The translations under genes were made by a program, and so were the position numbers. Shown piece by piece: positions 18,767 through 28,800 of a stretch of DNA of 64,000 nucleotides. The stretch spans positions 682,001 to 746,000 of the forward strand of contig NZ_CP039456.1 in the NCBI RefSeq assembly GCF_006974145.1, written 5' to 3'. Source of the DNA: Changchengzhania lutea. GTDB lineage: Bacteria > Bacteroidota > Bacteroidia > Flavobacteriales > Flavobacteriaceae. A model generated the notes under the pieces. The model made no database searches. It saw nothing but the letters and a program-made list of their open reading frames with translations, and had not been told where the DNA came from. Position 1 is the stretch's first letter. Each line of letters opens with the position of its first letter.

Positions 18767-20056
18767 ATGGGCTTTAAATTTTTCAAAAATACAGTTTTAT
18801 TATTTCTTTTAGTAATGATTTCTTGCGGAAGTAAATCGAAATCAAAAGATACTTTAAGTGCTAAACATGATGATATTCTAAAACAAGTTCAGAATGACAG
18901 TACAATTATTGTTGGTGCAAATCAAACCGAAACTTATTTATACTTACTAAAAGGCAAACGTGTTGGGATTGTGGCGAATCAGACTAGTGTGATTTTTAAA
19001 GATGAAGAATTAAATAATGAACAGATTGCCACAACTTCTGCGAAGTTTCGCAATGACGATTACACTCATTTAGTAGACTCATTAATGTCTTTAAATATTG
19101 ATATTAAAAAAGTATTTGCTCCGGAACATGGGTTTCGTGGTACCGCTGATGCTGGTGAGGATGTTAAAGATGGTATAGACACCAAAACCAATTTACCCAT
19201 TATTTCACTTCACGGAAAAAACAGAAAACCAACAAAAGAACAACTTAAGAGTTTAGATATTATTATTTTTGATATTCAGGACGTTGGGGTTCGCTTTTAT
19301 ACTTATATTTCTACATTGCATTACGTTATGGAAGCTTGTGCCGAAGCTGAAATACCACTCTTAATATTTGATAGACCAAACCCAAACGGACAATATATTG
19401 ATGGTCCTACTTTAGAAATTGAGAATAAAAGCTTTTTAGGAATGCATCCTATTCCTTTAGTACACGGTATGACAATTGGTGAATATGCACAAATGGTAAA
19501 TGGCGAGAAATGGTTAACAAACGAATTAAAATGTGATATTGCTATTATACCTATTAAACATTATACTCATGACGCGGTTTATAGTTTACCTATAAGGCCT
19601 TCGCCAAATTTGCCCAACGATCAATCTATTAAACTATATCCAAGTTTAGGGCTTTTCGAAGGTACAAACATAAATGCTGGTCGTGGAACAGAGTTTCAGT
19701 TTCAACGCTATGGCGCACCTTTTTTAGACAAAGAAAATCTTAAATTCAATTATACACCTGTTGCAAATTTTGGAGCAAAAAATCCTAAACACAAAAACAA
19801 CCTTTGCTATGGCGAAGATTTAAAAGATGAAGAAATTAACGGCGTGATGACTCTAAAATGGATTATAAAGGCTTATACAAATTCCACCGATAAATCTTTA
19901 TTTTTTCTTGACAGTGGTTTTACTAAACATGCTGGAACAGATAAACTTCAGAAACAAATTGAAGCTGGCTTAAATGAAGAAGTTATTAAAGAGGGCTGGC
20001 AAGAAGATTTAAAAGCCTTTAAAAAAATTAGAGAGAAATATTTGATTTATGACTAA
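18767..20056 (+). CDS. namZ: Exo-beta-N-acetylmuramidase NamZ (DUF1343/GH171)
   Basis: 429-residue lipoprotein (lipobox around MISCGSK). The DUF1343 domain is clear from LLKGKRVGIVANQTS, KKVFAPEHGFRG, IIIFDIQDVGVRFYTYIST and FDRPNPNGQYIDGP. Family members release terminal MurNAc from peptidoglycan fragments. Two oddities: the linker after the lipobox and a ~23-residue insert after NQTS (up to DDYTHLVDSL) are encoded by DNA resembling dispersed genomic repeats (18866-18898 and 19034-19057). The stop codon overlaps that of the convergent gene at 20053 (CTAA). Confidence 0.93.
   Translation: MGFKFFKNTVLLFLLVMISCGSKSKSKDTLSAKHDDILKQVQNDSTIIVGANQTETYLYLLKGKRVGIVANQTSVIFKDEELNNEQIATTSAKFRNDDYTHLVDSLMSLNIDIKKVFAPEHGFRGTADAGEDVKDGIDTKTNLPIISLHGKNRKPTKEQLKSLDIIIFDIQDVGVRFYTYISTLHYVMEACAEAEIPLLIFDRPNPNGQYIDGPTLEIENKSFLGMHPIPLVHGMTIGEYAQMVNGEKWLTNELKCDIAIIPIKHYTHDAVYSLPIRPSPNLPNDQSIKLYPSLGLFEGTNINAGRGTEFQFQRYGAPFLDKENLKFNYTPVANFGAKNPKHKNNLCYGEDLKDEEINGVMTLKWIIKAYTNSTDKSLFFLDSGFTKHAGTDKLQKQIEAGLNEEVIKEGWQEDLKAFKKIREKYLIYD
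18866..18898 (+). repeat. Repeat-like DNA inside namZ
   Basis: This stretch (starting CATGATGATATTC and ending CAGAATGAC) resembles the intergenic repeat at 25843-25872, which starts TTGATGAGATGC and ends AGCATGAC. A second repeat-like stretch with the palindrome TGCGAA-GT-TTCGCA follows at 19034-19057. Both are in frame in namZ. Confidence 0.5.
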
Positions 20057-20883
20057 TGCTTTATAGTTGGCTTTCTATATTTTTGAAACGGTTGTTTTAA
20101 CAAACTCCAAATACGTCCATTTTCAACCTCATCAGGGAATACGTCAACCCCATATACAATTTTATCAGGATCGAGTTTCATATACGTCCCAAATAACCTG
20201 TCCCATACAGAAAAAATATTCCCATAGTTAGAATCAGTATAAGGTAAAGTATAATGGTGATGTACCTTATGCATATCGGGTGATACAATGACATAACTTA
20301 AAGCGTCATCAATTTTTTTTGGAAGCCTGATGTTGGCATGGTTAAATTGGGTTGCAACAACCGACAAGGACTGATAGAGCAACACAAGACCGATAGGTGT
20401 CCCGATAATAAAAATCCCCATAAGCGTAAACACATAACGGATAATGCTTTCTAAGGGATGGTGTCTGTTAGCAGTGGTTGTATCCACATGATGATCTGAA
20501 TGATGTACCAAATGAACCATCCAAAGAGGTTTCACTTTATGCTCAATTAAATGTGGTAAGTACGCGCCTATAAAGTCAATTAAAAAAACACCTAAAATAC
20601 CGTAAAGCCATATAGGCATCTCTGGCAACCAGTTTAGAATTCCAAAGTCATTGGCCACAACCCAATCGGAGGATTTAAGAAATAAAAAGGCCAATGGTAA
20701 ATTAACAGCAATGGTTGTAATGGTGAAAAAGATATTTGGAACGGCATGTTTCCATTTCTTATAATCTAGAGTAAACAGAGGGATCGCCCCTTCTAAAATC
20801 CAAAAGAATGAAAGACCACCAATTATTATAATAGCGCGATGAAGCGATGGGATGGTTTCGAAATATTCTAAAATAAGCTCCAA
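20053..20883 (-). CDS. Sterol desaturase/fatty acid hydroxylase family membrane protein
   Basis: 276 residues with about four to five transmembrane helices. The di-iron His clusters typical of the family are visible as HLIEH, HLVHHSDHH and HKVHHH, plus a later NYGNIFSVWDRLFGTY motif. Members hydroxylate or desaturate lipids or sterol-like substrates in the inner membrane; the bacterial substrate is unknown. Its stop overlaps that of namZ. The upstream YkgJ-type gene is on the same strand, 26 bp away. Confidence 0.92.
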   Translation of the reverse strand: MELILEYFETIPSLHRAIIIIGGLSFFWILEGAIPLFTLDYKKWKHAVPNIFFTITTIAVNLPLAFLFLKSSDWVVANDFGILNWLPEMPIWLYGILGVFLIDFIGAYLPHLIEHKVKPLWMVHLVHHSDHHVDTTTANRHHPLESIIRYVFTLMGIFIIGTPIGLVLLYQSLSVVATQFNHANIRLPKKIDDALSYVIVSPDMHKVHHHYTLPYTDSNYGNIFSVWDRLFGTYMKLDPDKIVYGVDVFPDEVENGRIWSLLKQPFQKYRKPTIKH

Positions 20884-20909
20884 AATGCTAAGTTTTTTTC
20901 TAAATATAC

Positions 20910-21419
20910 TTATTTTATTTTTTGCTTCATAGCCTCAACAATATTAAAAGCGGCAGGACAGATTGCTACATTTTTCAATGTTAGATTGGAAATTTGTTGA
21001 AACTTTTTCCTGTCTGTATGTGGAAATTCACTGCAAGCTTTTGGTCTAACCTCGTAAATTGAGCAATAGTTATCTGAACCTAAAAACACACAGGGCACAC
21101 TTTGCAGCACATAATCCTTATCCTCATCAATGCGTAAATATTGACTAATAAATTGTTGAGGTTTCATTCTGAAGTGTTTCGCAATCCGTTCAACATCTTT
21201 ATCGGTAAACAAAGGTCCTGTAGTTTTACAGCAATTGGCACATTCTAAACAATCGGTTTGTTTAAACTCATCATCATGCAATTCTTGCATCACATAATCT
21301 AAATTTTTAGGTGGTTTCTTTTTGAGCTTATCAAAGAATTTTTTGTTCTCGTTATGCTTATCTTTGGCGAACTTTGGAAGATTATTAATCATGTCTTGCA
21401 TGGTGTAAAAATAGTGCAT
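20910..21419 (-). CDS. YkgJ-type cysteine-cluster protein
   Basis: Up to 169 residues; the start could instead be the ATG at 21401 (163 residues). The conserved cysteines CLECANCC and later CVFLGSDNYC with RPKACSEFP define the CxxCxxCC family, thought to bind zinc or an iron-sulfur cluster. The function is not established. It is soluble, has no signal peptide, and probably shares a transcript with the desaturase-like gene downstream. Confidence 0.87.
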   Translation of the reverse strand: MHYFYTMQDMINNLPKFAKDKHNENKKFFDKLKKKPPKNLDYVMQELHDDEFKQTDCLECANCCKTTGPLFTDKDVERIAKHFRMKPQQFISQYLRIDEDKDYVLQSVPCVFLGSDNYCSIYEVRPKACSEFPHTDRKKFQQISNLTLKNVAICPAAFNIVEAMKQKIK

Positions 21420-21496
21420 TTCGTCATTAAGATGTAAGAATGACTAAAGTAATCTTTAAAATTGAAATCTTAAATCAACAGATTACCACGATTTAA

Positions 21497-22213
21497 ATGT
21501 CTCGCAAAAATAACAAAATGAAAGACCTTTTCGGAAACGCTTTAATCGATTATCAAAACGGAAACTACTCCGAAGATATTATAACCTCAACAAGTATTTC
21601 GGGTGATGATGTTTTGCCAGTACCCTATTTGTTTCGAGGCTTTAAAGACATGCCAAAGCTGGAACAGAACGCTTTAAAACTTTGTAAAGGTTTTGTTTTA
21701 GATGTAGGATGTGGTGCAGGAAGCCATAGTTTGTATCTTCAAGAAAAAGGTTTTACAGTAAAAGCTATTGACATTTCAAAAGGGGCTGTAAAAGTGGCAA
21801 AAAAACGTGGTGTTTTACATGCTGAAGTCGTTGATGTTTTAGACGAAAACCAATCGTTTGATACCATCCTATTACTTATGAATGGTACAGGAATTTTTAA
21901 AGAATTATCACAAGTTTCAAAATACTTAACCCATTTAAAAAGTTTATTAAACCCAAACGGACACATTTTAATTGATTCATCCGATATTAAATATATGTAC
22001 GAAGATGAAGATGGCGGATTTTGGATAGATACGAACGCCAATTATTACGGCGAACTCGATTATTTCTTATCCTATAAAGGGGAACAAGAAACTCCCTTGA
22101 AATGGTTATATCTAGATTTTGAAACCTTAAAATTAGCTTGTGAGACGGTTGGCTTACAGTGTGAGTTGATTAGCGAAGGGGAGCATTTTGATTATTTGGC
22201 ACGCCTCTTTTAA
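21497..22213 (+). CDS. Class I SAM-dependent methyltransferase
   Basis: 238 residues; the ATG at 21518 is an alternative start, giving 231. SAM-binding motif I is VLDVGCGAGSHSLYL, followed by the acidic residue in VKAIDIS and the motif-IV region FDTILLLMNGTGIF. The substrate is not predictable. It is divergent from the YkgJ-type gene and converges on the amidohydrolase, sharing TTAA at the two stop codons. Confidence 0.88.
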   Translation: MSRKNNKMKDLFGNALIDYQNGNYSEDIITSTSISGDDVLPVPYLFRGFKDMPKLEQNALKLCKGFVLDVGCGAGSHSLYLQEKGFTVKAIDISKGAVKVAKKRGVLHAEVVDVLDENQSFDTILLLMNGTGIFKELSQVSKYLTHLKSLLNPNGHILIDSSDIKYMYEDEDGGFWIDTNANYYGELDYFLSYKGEQETPLKWLYLDFETLKLACETVGLQCELISEGEHFDYLARLF

Positions 22214-23829
22214 TCGAATTGCGCTTTTCCGTCAATAAAGGTTTGAATAACTTTTACATGAGGTATTTCGTTAACCTCAACCGTCATAATATCTTTATCT
22301 AAAATGATAAAATCTGCAAATTTGCCAACTTCAATGCTACCCTTTTCGTCTTCTTCAAAATTAGAATAGGCCGCCCAAATAGTCATTCCTTTTAAAGCTT
22401 CCTGTCTACTTAAAGCATTCTCTATTTGGTAACCAGCTTCTGGATAACCTTCTAAGTCTTGCCTAGTAACAGCAGCATAAAACGTTAAAAACGGGCTTAC
22501 CTGCTCTACTGGAAAATCTGTACCCAAGGCTACTTTTCCATAGACTTTTAACAAATCTTTAAAGGCATATGCGCCTTTTACACGTTCTGCTCCTACCCTA
22601 TCTTCTGCCCAATACATATCGCTCGTAGCATGCGTTGGTTGAACAGATGGAATAATATTATCAAACAACTCAAAATCTTCTGGTGATATAACTTGGGCAT
22701 GTTCAACACGCCAGCGCCTATCCTTTTTGTCTTGCAAAACGTCTTTATAAATATTTAATACCGCATGGTTTGCCGAATCACCAATAGCATGGGTATTCAT
22801 TTGAAATTCTGAATTAGAAATGCGCTGAGCTGTTTCATTAAGCTCATCAATGCTATTCACTAATAACCCTAAATGCCCTGGTTTATCTGTATATGGTTCA
22901 CGTAACATGGCGCCTCTTGACCCCAAAGCTCCGTCTGCATAAAACTTAAATGACCGTACGTTTAACCTATCTGTTTTAATAATGCTCCGTTTCAAGTAAT
23001 AGTCTAGGTTTTTTTGGTTGGCAGAAACCATAGCATACACTCTTATACTTAAATCTCCTGCGTTATGTAAACTATCAATAACCTCAATAACATCTCTGTC
23101 CAATCCAGCATCGTCAACCGTTGTCAAACCTTGCGCAATACATAATTTTTGTGCTTCTAATAAAGCAGTAACAACTTCCTTTTTTGTTGGTTTTGACCAA
23201 TGCTGAAGCACTAAACGCTGCGCTTTATCAATTAAAACACCAGTTAATTTGCCGTTTTCAATTACGAGTTCGCCACCATCTATATCAGTTTCAACAGTTA
23301 TGTTTCCTAAATCTAAAGCCGCTTGATTAACTAATAAAGCATGTCCATCAATACGTTTTAGAGCCACAGGCGTATCAGGAAATAAACTATTTAACACCAT
23401 ATTATCTGGGAACGCTTTCTCTTTCCAATCGTTTTGGTCCCAACCTCTTCCATAAATGAAATGGTGTTGACGCTTGTTTTGAAAATCGCTTACTCTTTTA
23501 ACTATCTCATCAAAACTAGTTGTACCAACCAAATTGACATGTAATTGATTTAAACCCAAGCCTAAAAAATGACAATGGGCATCTATTAGACCTGGTAAAA
23601 CGGTTTGTCCCTTAGCATCTAAAGTTTCGGTAGTTTCGTATTTAGAATTAATATTTTCTGAAGTTCCAATTTCTAAAAACTTACCGTCTTTTACCGCGAA
23701 AGCTTCTGCGGTTGTAAAGTCCTGATTAACCGTATATATTTTTGCATTTGTAACAATCAAATCGATTTGTTCTTTTGTTGAACAACTCATTAGAATTACA
23801 AATATTAAAAGGCCTATTAATTTACGCAT
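22210..23829 (-). CDS. Amidohydrolase lipoprotein (YtcJ-like)
   Basis: 539 residues from the ATG at 23829, which gives a proper lipoprotein signal (VILMSCSTKEQ). An upstream frame to 23964 would run through the terminator at 23851-23880 and the repeat element beyond it, so it is rejected. Metal-binding and catalytic motifs of the amidohydrolase superfamily are visible: LIDAHCHFLG, NTHAIGDSAN, RRWRVEHAQVI and GTDFPVE. Family members hydrolyse amide or amidine bonds; the substrate is unknown. It is anchored in the envelope. Confidence 0.93.
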   Translation of the reverse strand: MRKLIGLLIFVILMSCSTKEQIDLIVTNAKIYTVNQDFTTAEAFAVKDGKFLEIGTSENINSKYETTETLDAKGQTVLPGLIDAHCHFLGLGLNQLHVNLVGTTSFDEIVKRVSDFQNKRQHHFIYGRGWDQNDWKEKAFPDNMVLNSLFPDTPVALKRIDGHALLVNQAALDLGNITVETDIDGGELVIENGKLTGVLIDKAQRLVLQHWSKPTKKEVVTALLEAQKLCIAQGLTTVDDAGLDRDVIEVIDSLHNAGDLSIRVYAMVSANQKNLDYYLKRSIIKTDRLNVRSFKFYADGALGSRGAMLREPYTDKPGHLGLLVNSIDELNETAQRISNSEFQMNTHAIGDSANHAVLNIYKDVLQDKKDRRWRVEHAQVISPEDFELFDNIIPSVQPTHATSDMYWAEDRVGAERVKGAYAFKDLLKVYGKVALGTDFPVEQVSPFLTFYAAVTRQDLEGYPEAGYQIENALSRQEALKGMTIWAAYSNFEEDEKGSIEVGKFADFIILDKDIMTVEVNEIPHVKVIQTFIDGKAQFD

Positions 23830-23850
23830 GTTGAAGTTTTTCTTAAAAAT

Positions 23851-23880
23851 AAAAAAAGCATTCGTATTAGGAATGCTTTT
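23851..23880 (-). terminator. Terminator of the beta-barrel gene at 24068-25807
   Basis: On the minus strand AAAAGCATTC pairs with GAATGCTTTT across a 7-base loop, followed by further T residues. It ends transcription coming from the gene at 24068-25807. Confidence 0.75.
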
Positions 23881-23892
23881 AATCATACTATT

Positions 23893-24054
23893 ATACCAAT
23901 TATAATTTAAAATGGGCTTGAAACAATTTGAGTTATACTGCGCCCAGATGAGATAGAAAATCAAAGCATAGCCTTAGCTACGGTTTTATTTTATATTGAT
24001 ATATAGGTGCAATAGAAACTAATTTTTAAGTGTATTTTATGTTGTAATTGGTAT
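23893..24054. mobile_element. MITE-like element with terminal inverted repeats
   Basis: The ~162-bp non-coding unit begins ATACCAATTATAATTTAAAAT and ends ATTTTATGTTGTAATTGGTAT, which are imperfect inverted copies. The end sequence recurs at 12576-12594. There is no coding potential, so it is best explained as a miniature transposable element or a relic of one. Confidence 0.6.
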
Positions 24055-24067
24055 TGCTTAAATCACT

Positions 24068-25807
24068 TTAAAAATCGAACTTAAATGTCGCTCCGGCTAG
24101 AACTTGCAGGCTTTGTACTGGGTAATTCTGCCAACGTTGATAGCCTTCATTTGCAATATTATTCGCTTTTATAAAGGTTGAAATTTTATCATTAATGTGA
24201 TAGCCCACATGTGCATTAGCATCAAAATAGCTCTCCAAATCTACAACCATAGATTGGAATCCTGCTAAATTATCCTCCACACTTAATAAATCTTTACGCT
24301 CACCAATATAAAATAAATTAGCGCCCGCGAACCAATGCTCATCAATTTGATAATCTAAAAACAGGGAGCCTTTTACATCTGGTAAATTCCATGCTTCCGC
24401 TTGATTATCGGTTGTATATGAGAAGTATTCAGCTTTTAAACCCAATTTAAAATTTCTATTCACATCGACATTAATTTCTCCTGCCACACCAAAGGTTTCC
24501 ACATCATCGTATACCATACCAAAGGAATTTCCGTATTCATAATCTTCAGCGTTAAGCACATCAAACGATGTTGTATTATTCCTGAACAAGGCTTTATTTC
24601 TATCCGCTAAATACCGTCCGTTAACATTGTAACTCATATTACTCGACAACTTTCCTTTTAAGCCCACATAAGCATTGTATAATTGATCGGTAGGTGCAAT
24701 AAATAGCGTTGGGGATACAAATGAGTTTTCGGTAGCGAAATCATAATAAGAATTCTGAATTAAATCGCCCGTAATACCACCGTAGGCAATAAGAACATCA
24801 TTGACCAAACGATAGGATGCTGTTACATTTGGGTAGATATAAAACTTACTATCGCTATTTTCCCTATCTTTTAAATAGACTGCAGAAAACCCTAAATTTA
24901 CCGTTAAGTCATCTTCTTTTATTTCGTAGCTAGGTGTTACAACTAATATAAAATTACCGTAATTTATGGCAGTATCTGAAAAATAGCTTCTATCGAACGA
25001 ACCACCTATATAATCAAATTTAAAGTCGGTTGAAATTTCAACATCATTAATAGGAACATCTACTTTTGCATTAACCACAAACCTATTCTCCCCTGAATCG
25101 AAATTATCCCCAAAACGTCTAAAAAAGAAGCTCCCTGAGTTGATATAAGTATCTTCAAAACTAATATCACCTCCAAAATGTGCATTATAGAACGAATGGC
25201 TAACATCTAAGGTGTTAGCAAAGGGCTCATTATTTGCATAATTTTCGGGTAAACCGTACCAGTTGTAAGTTTGATGCTGAAAACCAGCCTCAACATTCCA
25301 TGCCAAATCTCTCAGACGCGAAGCATAATTGACATTGATTTTAGAATTAGAAAAATTGTCATCCAATAAAACATCTTCAATACCGCCGCCAGATGAATGG
25401 TGACTTAAATAACCGCCAACACTCTCGGTCCGGCTAATGGCATGATTTAAATACACTTCTCCTAAAAAGGTTGTATACGTTCCCACACCAACAGTCGCAT
25501 AATTATCGAATAGTTTAACTGGTCTTGCTTTTTCCACCACCGCTGCTTTACCTTTTGCAGGTGTGAATGTAGAAGCTACCGGAAAAGAAAAAATATTATA
25601 TTTAATGTCCTTTTTTGTCGCTGTTTCTTCATCATCTAAAGTCGGGATTTCCTTTACTTTAAAAGCATCAGATATTGAAGGAGTATATGGCTTAACCACA
25701 TCTATAACTCCTGTATTTATGGTATCGCTTTCTCTGTTCTGTGAAAATGACATAGTAACACTTAACGTCATTGTTACTACTAATATATGTTTTATGTGCT
25801 TTCGCAT
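24068..25807 (-). CDS. TonB-receptor-like outer-membrane beta-barrel protein
   Basis: 579 residues with a signal peptide (ending near TMSFSQ) and a long beta-barrel with alternating strands; it ends in VLAGATFKFDF, with the C-terminal Phe of an outer-membrane protein. It resembles the barrel of TonB-dependent receptors but has no evident plug domain; the N-terminal ~90 residues (VIDVVKPYTPSISDAFKVKE) are a conserved linker instead. It lies 84 bp downstream of the 1010-residue TPR gene on the same strand, a pairing common in this bacterial family. The substrate is unknown. Confidence 0.82.
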   Translation of the reverse strand: MRKHIKHILVVTMTLSVTMSFSQNRESDTINTGVIDVVKPYTPSISDAFKVKEIPTLDDEETATKKDIKYNIFSFPVASTFTPAKGKAAVVEKARPVKLFDNYATVGVGTYTTFLGEVYLNHAISRTESVGGYLSHHSSGGGIEDVLLDDNFSNSKINVNYASRLRDLAWNVEAGFQHQTYNWYGLPENYANNEPFANTLDVSHSFYNAHFGGDISFEDTYINSGSFFFRRFGDNFDSGENRFVVNAKVDVPINDVEISTDFKFDYIGGSFDRSYFSDTAINYGNFILVVTPSYEIKEDDLTVNLGFSAVYLKDRENSDSKFYIYPNVTASYRLVNDVLIAYGGITGDLIQNSYYDFATENSFVSPTLFIAPTDQLYNAYVGLKGKLSSNMSYNVNGRYLADRNKALFRNNTTSFDVLNAEDYEYGNSFGMVYDDVETFGVAGEINVDVNRNFKLGLKAEYFSYTTDNQAEAWNLPDVKGSLFLDYQIDEHWFAGANLFYIGERKDLLSVEDNLAGFQSMVVDLESYFDANAHVGYHINDKISTFIKANNIANEGYQRWQNYPVQSLQVLAGATFKFDF

Positions 25808-25842
25808 ATTCTATATTTTTTGTTAACGATTTATTATTGATT

Positions 25843-25872
25843 GATGAGATGCTTCGACTGTGCTTAGCATGA
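25843..25872. repeat. Short dispersed repeat (GATGAGATGC...AGCATGAC)
   Basis: About 30 bp in the gap between the TPR and barrel genes, similar to the repeat-derived DNA inside namZ at 18866-18898. I recall the general form as a frequent intergenic repeat in Flavobacteriaceae. Confidence 0.5.
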
Positions 25873-25891
25873 CGCTCTAACTATTAGCAAA

Positions 25892-28800
25892 TTAATCCTC
25901 GGTTTCAATGGATGAATTGGTCTTGGCTTCCTCTGTCTTTATTTTTCGTAATTCTGATTTCGCTTCGGTAACCACATCGTCATACTCAGCAAAATTTTGA
26001 ATAACACTTTCTAGAATATAAGTGGCTTGAAAGGCATCCTTTAAGGCATAATAGTTTTTCGCCATAAGCACTAAACCTTTTGCACTATAGTATTTATAAC
26101 CTGAAAAATCCTTAGCTAATTTTTGGACCGTTTGATTGGATGCCTCATGCTTGCCTTCCTTGTTCTTAAAATATGCATTAAAATACAAGGCTTCTGCAGC
26201 GGTTTCACCAGTAGCAACTCTCTCAACTTTTGTATAGGCTGTTTTTGCTCTAGTTTCATCACCGGTTTTCATAGCAGAACGCGCAATAATAATATGTGCA
26301 TCACTTTTTATTTTATTATCAATTTTAGAACTGGTAAGCACTTTTTCAGCGTACGCTACCGCATCATCATAATTGTTTAATTGATAATTGGCTTTCATTA
26401 AATTAGACTGCGCAAATACGATATTTTGTGGAAAGTTGGCTTCTTCTTCCAAACGCAACAATAAAGGAATTGCTTTATTCCAACTTTTACTTTCTAAATA
26501 AAACTGCGAAAGTCTGGATAAGGCTTCTTCTGTATATTCATTACGTGACGCTTCTACTACGTACTTATAATGTGGCGCCGCATTGGCCGTTAAATCTTTT
26601 TTATAATATAACTGCGCTACATAAAAATGAGCTTGTAGTGCATGCAGACCATCCGGAAATTGATTTAAGTACCCATTAAATTGTTTGATGGCCTTGTCTG
26701 TATTGCCATCTATATATTGTTTTTCAGCCGCTTCGTAAGTTGCATTTTCCAATTCTGAATCGGTTACTTCTACATAATCTAAAGTACGTACCCATTTGGC
26801 ATAATCGTCCACGCGCCCTAAATCAATATAAATCAATTTAGCCGTAGAAACTGCTTGAACTGCTTCTGGCGTACCCGGAAAATCTGCTGCAACTTTTTTA
26901 AACTTGGTTAATGCGCGTTCATTTTCACTGGCATTGTAATAGACGAGTCCTTGACGTAATAATGCCTTTGGAACAAAGGAACTCATGCGGTATTCTGAAC
27001 CTAAACGGTTGTAAACGTCCATGGCCTTTTCAGTTTCATTGGTCTTAACATAGGAATTCCCTAACTCGTACATGGCATCGTCACGGAGTTTCGATTTAGG
27101 ATATTCTGAAATAAACTGTTCCAATTCTGAAATCTTTTTTGAAGATTTCCCTACATATCCCGCACTAATTGCCTTTTGAAAAAAGGCATAATCAGAATCG
27201 ATTTCACTTAATTTTATGGCTTTTTCGTAAGCATTAATTGCGTTTTTATAATCGCTAGACACAAAATATCCGTCGCCCAATCTTAAATAGGCATCATTCA
27301 ATCTTACTTTATCCTCCTTATTCTTTACTATAAATGCATTGAAGTGTTTTGTAGCTTGTGAGTAATTTTTTAACTTGAAATAAGTATATGCCAAGTTGTA
27401 GTCTATATTTTCAATCTCTGAAGTTGTTTCAGATTGTGCTTGCTGCTGAAACTGTTTAAAACCTACTAAAGCGTCATCATAATCTGTTAGATTATAATCA
27501 GTTTCTGCTTTCCAAAAGGTTGCTCGTGCTACATACAGAGGATCGCGAGGTTCTTTTAAAGATCCGTCAAATAAAGTTTCTGCTTCCAAATATTGATTTT
27601 CGTTATAAAGTTCAATGCCTCTATAAAAAGCTACCTTTTGATACGCCACTTTATTTTCAAAATTCTTTTTGCCTTCTAGTAACTTTAACGCTTCTTTATA
27701 GTTTTTTGAAGTAATATAAGAATCAATTAATAATGTTTCAATCTCTTCTTTATAACTGGTTTCGGGATACTTATCTAAATAACCCGCTAAAACTTGCGGA
27801 GCAGATTGGTAAGGGTTTCCAATATCATAACTAATTTTTGCGTAGTTCAACCAAGCATCTTCTTGAATTTTTAGATCGAAATCCATTTGGGAAGCATTTC
27901 TAAAGGCATTTAAAGCCTCTTGCTTTTTATCTAATTTAATATAACTTTCCCCTAAATGGTAGTAGGCGTTTTGAGCGATAGCGTTTGTTCCGCCAATTAT
28001 TTTATTGAATTCTGAAATGGCATTTTCATAATCCCCTTGTTTATAATGTGCATATCCCAATTGATAGAAATCGGTATTGTTCCATTTACCAGTTTTATCT
28101 CTCTTTCCTTTTTTGCCTTTATATTCCGACAGATAAGGGATGGCTTCTTTATACTGTTCTAGATTGAAATAACTTTCGCCAATTATTTTTGAAAGCTCCG
28201 ACACCTCGGCATCATCACTACTATGTAATCGCTCTTTTGCCAGGGCAATGGCTTTTTCAAATTTCCCCAATTTAAAATGTAAATCGGCTTGATAATAAGA
28301 AAGCTTTTCTTTGTAGCGTTCTTGGTCGCTCACTTGATCAAAATATTCATTGGCCTTGTCATAATCATCCCCTTCATAAGCCATAAAACCGATGTAATAT
28401 TTTGCCTGTGAACCAAATTCTTGTGAGTTTTCTACTTTAGTAAGATAGGTTTTAGCCTCTTTATATTGTTTTGAAGAAAAGGCCGAATATCCATTTCTAA
28501 AGTAAAACCGCTCTCTTTCTTTTTTAGCCAAGGCATTTTCATTCACTTTATCATACCATTTTCTGGCATAGGCATATTTGGAATTTTCAAAATAGTAATC
28601 GCCAACATCTACAAACGCCGTGTTTCGTTTTGTACTTGTAGGATATTCATCTACGAAATCCTGAATGAGCTGATCTGCGTTTTGCTGATTTAACCGTACC
28701 GCACAATTGGCAATATAATAGGCGCAATCGGACTTTAAAACCTCCTGTTCGGCAGTTTTTTTTACTGTTGAAAATAAACTTTGAGCCGCAAGATATTGTT

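Noticed and set aside
23830-23964. N-terminal extension of the amidohydrolase
   Set aside because: It would translate a terminator hairpin and part of the MITE-like element, and the internal Met gives a proper lipoprotein signal.
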